From Tannerella sp. (lineage in GTDB: Bacteria > Bacteroidota > Bacteroidia > Bacteroidales > Tannerellaceae): a stretch of 8,402 bases of DNA. Below, in pieces: positions 6,369 to 8,402 of this stretch. A program made the position numbers and the translations under genes. Below the pieces are notes generated by a model. It was not told the origin of the DNA, did not search any database, and was given only the letters and a program-made list of their open reading frames with translations. The DNA lies in NCBI GenBank assembly GCA_031275525.1, contig JAISOP010000044.1:1-8402 (forward strand), in the 5' to 3' direction. How positions within the stretch are numbered: the stretch's first letter is position 1; each line of letters opens with the position of its first letter.

Positions 6369-7082
6369 TCAGTTTCTCCGCTTCTTTGCCTCCATTTTTT
6401 GCAGGAAATCCTTGCGATAACTCCTTCCGACGGGGATTTTCTTCCGGTCGGTGACGACTTGTGTGCTGTTGAACGACCTGATTTTGTCAACGGCTACGGC
6501 AAATGATTTGTGCACGCGGACAAATTCCGCCTCCGGCAGCAGGTTCAGTATCGTTTTCATCGTCATGACCGGCATGTAAATTTTGTCGGGAGTAATGATC
6601 CTGATGTAATTGTCGCACGTCTCGATGTACAGGATGGAATGAAGCGGCAATTGTATGGTTTGATAATTGTATTTGATGGAGATGGTTTTACTCTGGGTGG
6701 CCTGTTGGGGAACGGATGCTTTCAACGACGACCGGAATCGCTGCTCCGCCTTGTCGCACGCTTTCAGGAATCGCTCGAAATCGAAGGGCTTAAGCAAATA
6801 ATCCACCACATCCAAGTCAAAACCATCCACGGCGTATTCGCGGTGTGCGGTTGTGAAAATAACCAGCATGTCTTTTTCCAGCGCCTGGGCAATATGAATC
6901 CCGGAAATGTCCGGCATGTGAATATCCAGGAATATCAAATCGGGCTGCATGGAACGGATATACGCGATGCTGTCCAGCGGATCGGTATAGGCGCCCAGCA
7001 ATTGAAGGGAGGGCGTTTGGCTGCAATAGTAGGCCAACAACTTCAGCGCCAGCGGTTCGTCGTCGATAGCTATACATCTCAT
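6369..7082 (-). CDS. LytTR-family response regulator
   Basis: This 237-residue protein has a receiver domain followed by a LytTR DNA-binding domain, the layout of LytR/AlgR-type transcription regulators. In the receiver, Asp7-Asp8 form the acidic pocket, Asp53 in LIFLDIHMPD is the phosphate acceptor, Thr77-Thr78 are the switch residues and Lys98 in YLLKPF is the conserved lysine. A linker at about 113-132 leads to the LytTR domain (about 133-232), marked by the ILYIETCDNYIRI stretch, FVRVHKSFAVAVDKI and the ending KIPVGRSYRKDFL. The start ATG (7082-7080) overlaps the stop of the upstream kinase gene as ATGA, so translation is probably coupled and the kinase is its likely partner. Regulated genes cannot be named from the window. 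The 23-base array begins 83 bases past its stop codon. Confidence 0.95.
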   Translation of the reverse strand: MRCIAIDDEPLALKLLAYYCSQTPSLQLLGAYTDPLDSIAYIRSMQPDLIFLDIHMPDISGIHIAQALEKDMLVIFTTAHREYAVDGFDLDVVDYLLKPFDFERFLKACDKAEQRFRSSLKASVPQQATQSKTISIKYNYQTIQLPLHSILYIETCDNYIRIITPDKIYMPVMTMKTILNLLPEAEFVRVHKSFAVAVDKIRSFNSTQVVTDRKKIPVGRSYRKDFLQKMEAKKRRN

Positions 7083-8170
7083 TGGATGCCGGAGATTTGG
7101 AGTTTGACATGAAAAGCCTGCCGGTCGGCATGAATCTCCAGCCGGTAGCGTTCGGGATAGGCCAGTTCCAGCCGTTTCCGGATGTTTTCCAGCCCAACGC
7201 CTGTCGAACGGTCGCGACCGTTTATTTCCGAAACCATCGAATTGTCGCAGGTAAACAGCAGGGCGCCGTTTCCCGCTTCAATGGCGACATGGACAAAGCT
7301 GTCGATATGAGCGCTGATCCCGTATTTGAAGGCGTTTTCCACAAACGGGACAAAGGTAAGCGGCATAATCTCCCGCCCCCGGAAATCGCCTTCCTGCCGG
7401 AACTGCAACTCAAACTTCTCCGACGCCCTGAGACTTTGGAGATGAATATATTCTTCGAGCATCTTCACCTCCTCCGCCAGCGGGATGCGGCTGTGATTGC
7501 TGTCGGTGGTCACAAAGCGCAGGAAATCGGACAGCGAGAGGATGGCTTCCGGCGCCCTGTCGTCTTTGCTCAGGGCAAGGTAGTAGATGCTGTTCAGGCT
7601 GTTGAAAAGGAAATGGGGATGAATCTGCGATTTCAGGAACGACAACTCCGCCTGTACCACGGATTTCTCCAGTTCCTGCAAACGTCGCTTTTCGGCATAC
7701 CACAGCGAAACGGCTTTCAGCCCCGTGCTTATGATAAATATGACCAAGAACTGGCTTAGATGGGTATAAAAGCCTATCCCCCCGAAGAAGTGAGGTTCGC
7801 CGTTATGCCTGAAAAAATCAGGCCGCCAGCGCATCATTTCAGGTCGGAAAGGCGGTTGAAACAGGTGCCTGTGTGCCCATGGAACAAGGAAACAGTAAAG
7901 AAAACAGACCGTAACCGATATACCCAAAAACAGGGCAATCCGTTTGACGGAAAGAAACCGGGGCACAAAAATACGGCTGTTGCAGTAGAAGTATAGTATC
8001 AGAAAGAGATATTCTGCTATCAACAAATAAGGAAAGGAGCGTCTGAAGTTTTCCGACAGTTCCGCACGACCGGATGCGGTTATATGAGGAAGGGTGAAAT
8101 AAACAAAAAGCGCCCATCCCGTCAAATGAAGGATGAACGGCAGGAGATTTTTAGTTTTAAATGACAGCAT
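7079..8170 (-). CDS. LytS/YehU-type sensor histidine kinase
   Basis: This is a membrane sensor kinase of 363 residues from the ATG at 8170, expected to phosphorylate the regulator encoded just downstream. About four hydrophobic helices lie at residues 8-27, 46-63, 77-98 and 133-154, so it is a membrane protein with little outside the bilayer and no recognisable ligand domain. A coiled linker (about 158-178) leads to the His_kinase-type H box QIHPHFLFNSLNSI, where His184 is the likely phosphorylated residue. The ATPase part shows the N box FVENAFKYGI (Asn279), a CDN segment at about 308-310 and the G box GVGLENIRKRL (about 325-335). This layout is typical of the LytS/YpdA/YehU type. A GTG start at 8212 would add 14 residues, but that stretch shows no family character and would run through promoter-like sequence, so the ATG is preferred. 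The stop overlaps the regulator start as ATGA. Confidence 0.93.
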   Translation of the reverse strand: MLSFKTKNLLPFILHLTGWALFVYFTLPHITASGRAELSENFRRSFPYLLIAEYLFLILYFYCNSRIFVPRFLSVKRIALFLGISVTVCFLYCFLVPWAHRHLFQPPFRPEMMRWRPDFFRHNGEPHFFGGIGFYTHLSQFLVIFIISTGLKAVSLWYAEKRRLQELEKSVVQAELSFLKSQIHPHFLFNSLNSIYYLALSKDDRAPEAILSLSDFLRFVTTDSNHSRIPLAEEVKMLEEYIHLQSLRASEKFELQFRQEGDFRGREIMPLTFVPFVENAFKYGISAHIDSFVHVAIEAGNGALLFTCDNSMVSEINGRDRSTGVGLENIRKRLELAYPERYRLEIHADRQAFHVKLQISGIQ

Positions 8171-8190
8171 ATCTGTAATTACTTTTTTTG

Positions 8191-8198
8191 CAAAGGAA
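8191..8198 (-). promoter_or_regulatory. Weak -7 promoter element candidate for the kinase-regulator operon
   Basis: Read on the minus strand, TTCCTTTG (8198 to 8191) differs from TAnnTTTG at one base and would place the transcript start within about 15-20 bases of the ATG at 8170. A second one-mismatch octamer, TATCTGTG, lies at 8217-8210. Neither has a clear -33 TTTG at the right distance, so the real promoter is uncertain. Confidence 0.3.
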
Positions 8199-8264
8199 CA
8201 AAAAAACCGCACAGATAACAGGATTGAGGGTAAACAGCGGGATTTGACGGGTATGCTGCCTTCC

Positions 8265-8347
8265 TCGAAAGACTGTGGTTTCGACGGACGTCTGCTTTCT
8301 CTCCCCCCCTTTGACGGAGGCTTTCGAGACAGCCTCTTGGGGGGGGG
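8265..8347. repeat. Cluster of inverted repeats upstream of the sensor kinase gene
   Basis: TCGAAA (8265-8270) and TTTCGA (8279-8284) form a short inverted repeat. Further on, seven C (8303-8309) can pair with nine G (8339-8347), enclosing a second stem GAGGCT (8317-8322) with AGCCTC (8331-8336). CTCGAAAG (8264-8271) is also the exact reverse complement of 8321-8328, so alternative folds exist. TTTGACGG occurs twice (8243-8250 and 8310-8317). No convincing gene is seen here. The element could be the terminator of a gene beyond the window, an upstream regulatory leader, or a dispersed repeat. Confidence 0.5.
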
Positions 8348-8402
8348 TATACTCTGCGCGGTAGTGCATTGACCGGTTCTGTGTAGTTCGGTTCCACCGA
8401 GG

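Noticed and set aside
6510..7112. Plus-strand 200-codon open frame opposite the response regulator
   Set aside because: Shadow of a well-supported receiver-LytTR gene; no recognisable domain.
8171..8212. Upstream GTG start adding 14 residues to the sensor kinase
   Set aside because: The extension has no family character and would overlap the promoter-like octamer; the ATG at 8170 places the first membrane helix near the N-terminus as usual.
8157..8397. Small minus-strand open frames upstream of and overlapping the kinase start
   Set aside because: No family resemblance, they overlap each other in different frames and run through the inverted repeats; they look like non-coding DNA or a dispersed repeat.

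Overview
The window looks like chromosomal DNA from a fairly GC-rich member of the Bacteroidales (Bacteroidota). Four things point that way: the neighbourhood of phosphatidylserine decarboxylase, phosphatidylserine synthase and a DUF4834 protein; promoter-like octamers of the Bacteroidota form TAnnTTTG just before two genes; almost no Shine-Dalgarno sequences; and a LytS/LytTR-type two-component pair of the kind common in this phylum. Genus cannot be fixed from the sequence alone.

Layout. Bases 1-698 (+) are the 3' part of typA/bipA, the ribosome-associated GTPase. A long imperfect hairpin follows, then a 1082-residue RecB/AddA-type helicase-nuclease (797-4045, +). After a promoter-like site come psd (4101-4790) and pssA (4787-5548), overlapping by four bases. 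Together they make phosphatidylethanolamine: PssA forms phosphatidylserine from CDP-diacylglycerol and serine, and Psd decarboxylates it. A small membrane-anchored DUF4834 protein (5589-5828) ends the plus-strand block and has its own promoter-like octamer.

On the minus strand, a sensor kinase (8170-7079) and a LytTR response regulator (7082-6369) overlap by four bases. They form a two-gene operon running toward the plus-strand block. The roughly 190 bases upstream of the kinase hold no convincing gene but several inverted repeats.

The 540-base convergent gap (5829-6368) is the most unusual part. It holds a pyrimidine/purine hairpin with two competing folds, then an uninterrupted array of twelve 23-base units (6011-6286), then a perfect 8-bp hairpin. 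At every one of the eleven junctions between array units the flanks pair across an invariant CATA loop. The arm sequences change along the array (ATACG/CGTAT, then GTCCG/CGGAC, then GGAAG/CTTCC), but both sides change together. This covariation inside a tandem repeat is the best candidate in the window for an undescribed element. Its function is not known from the sequence.
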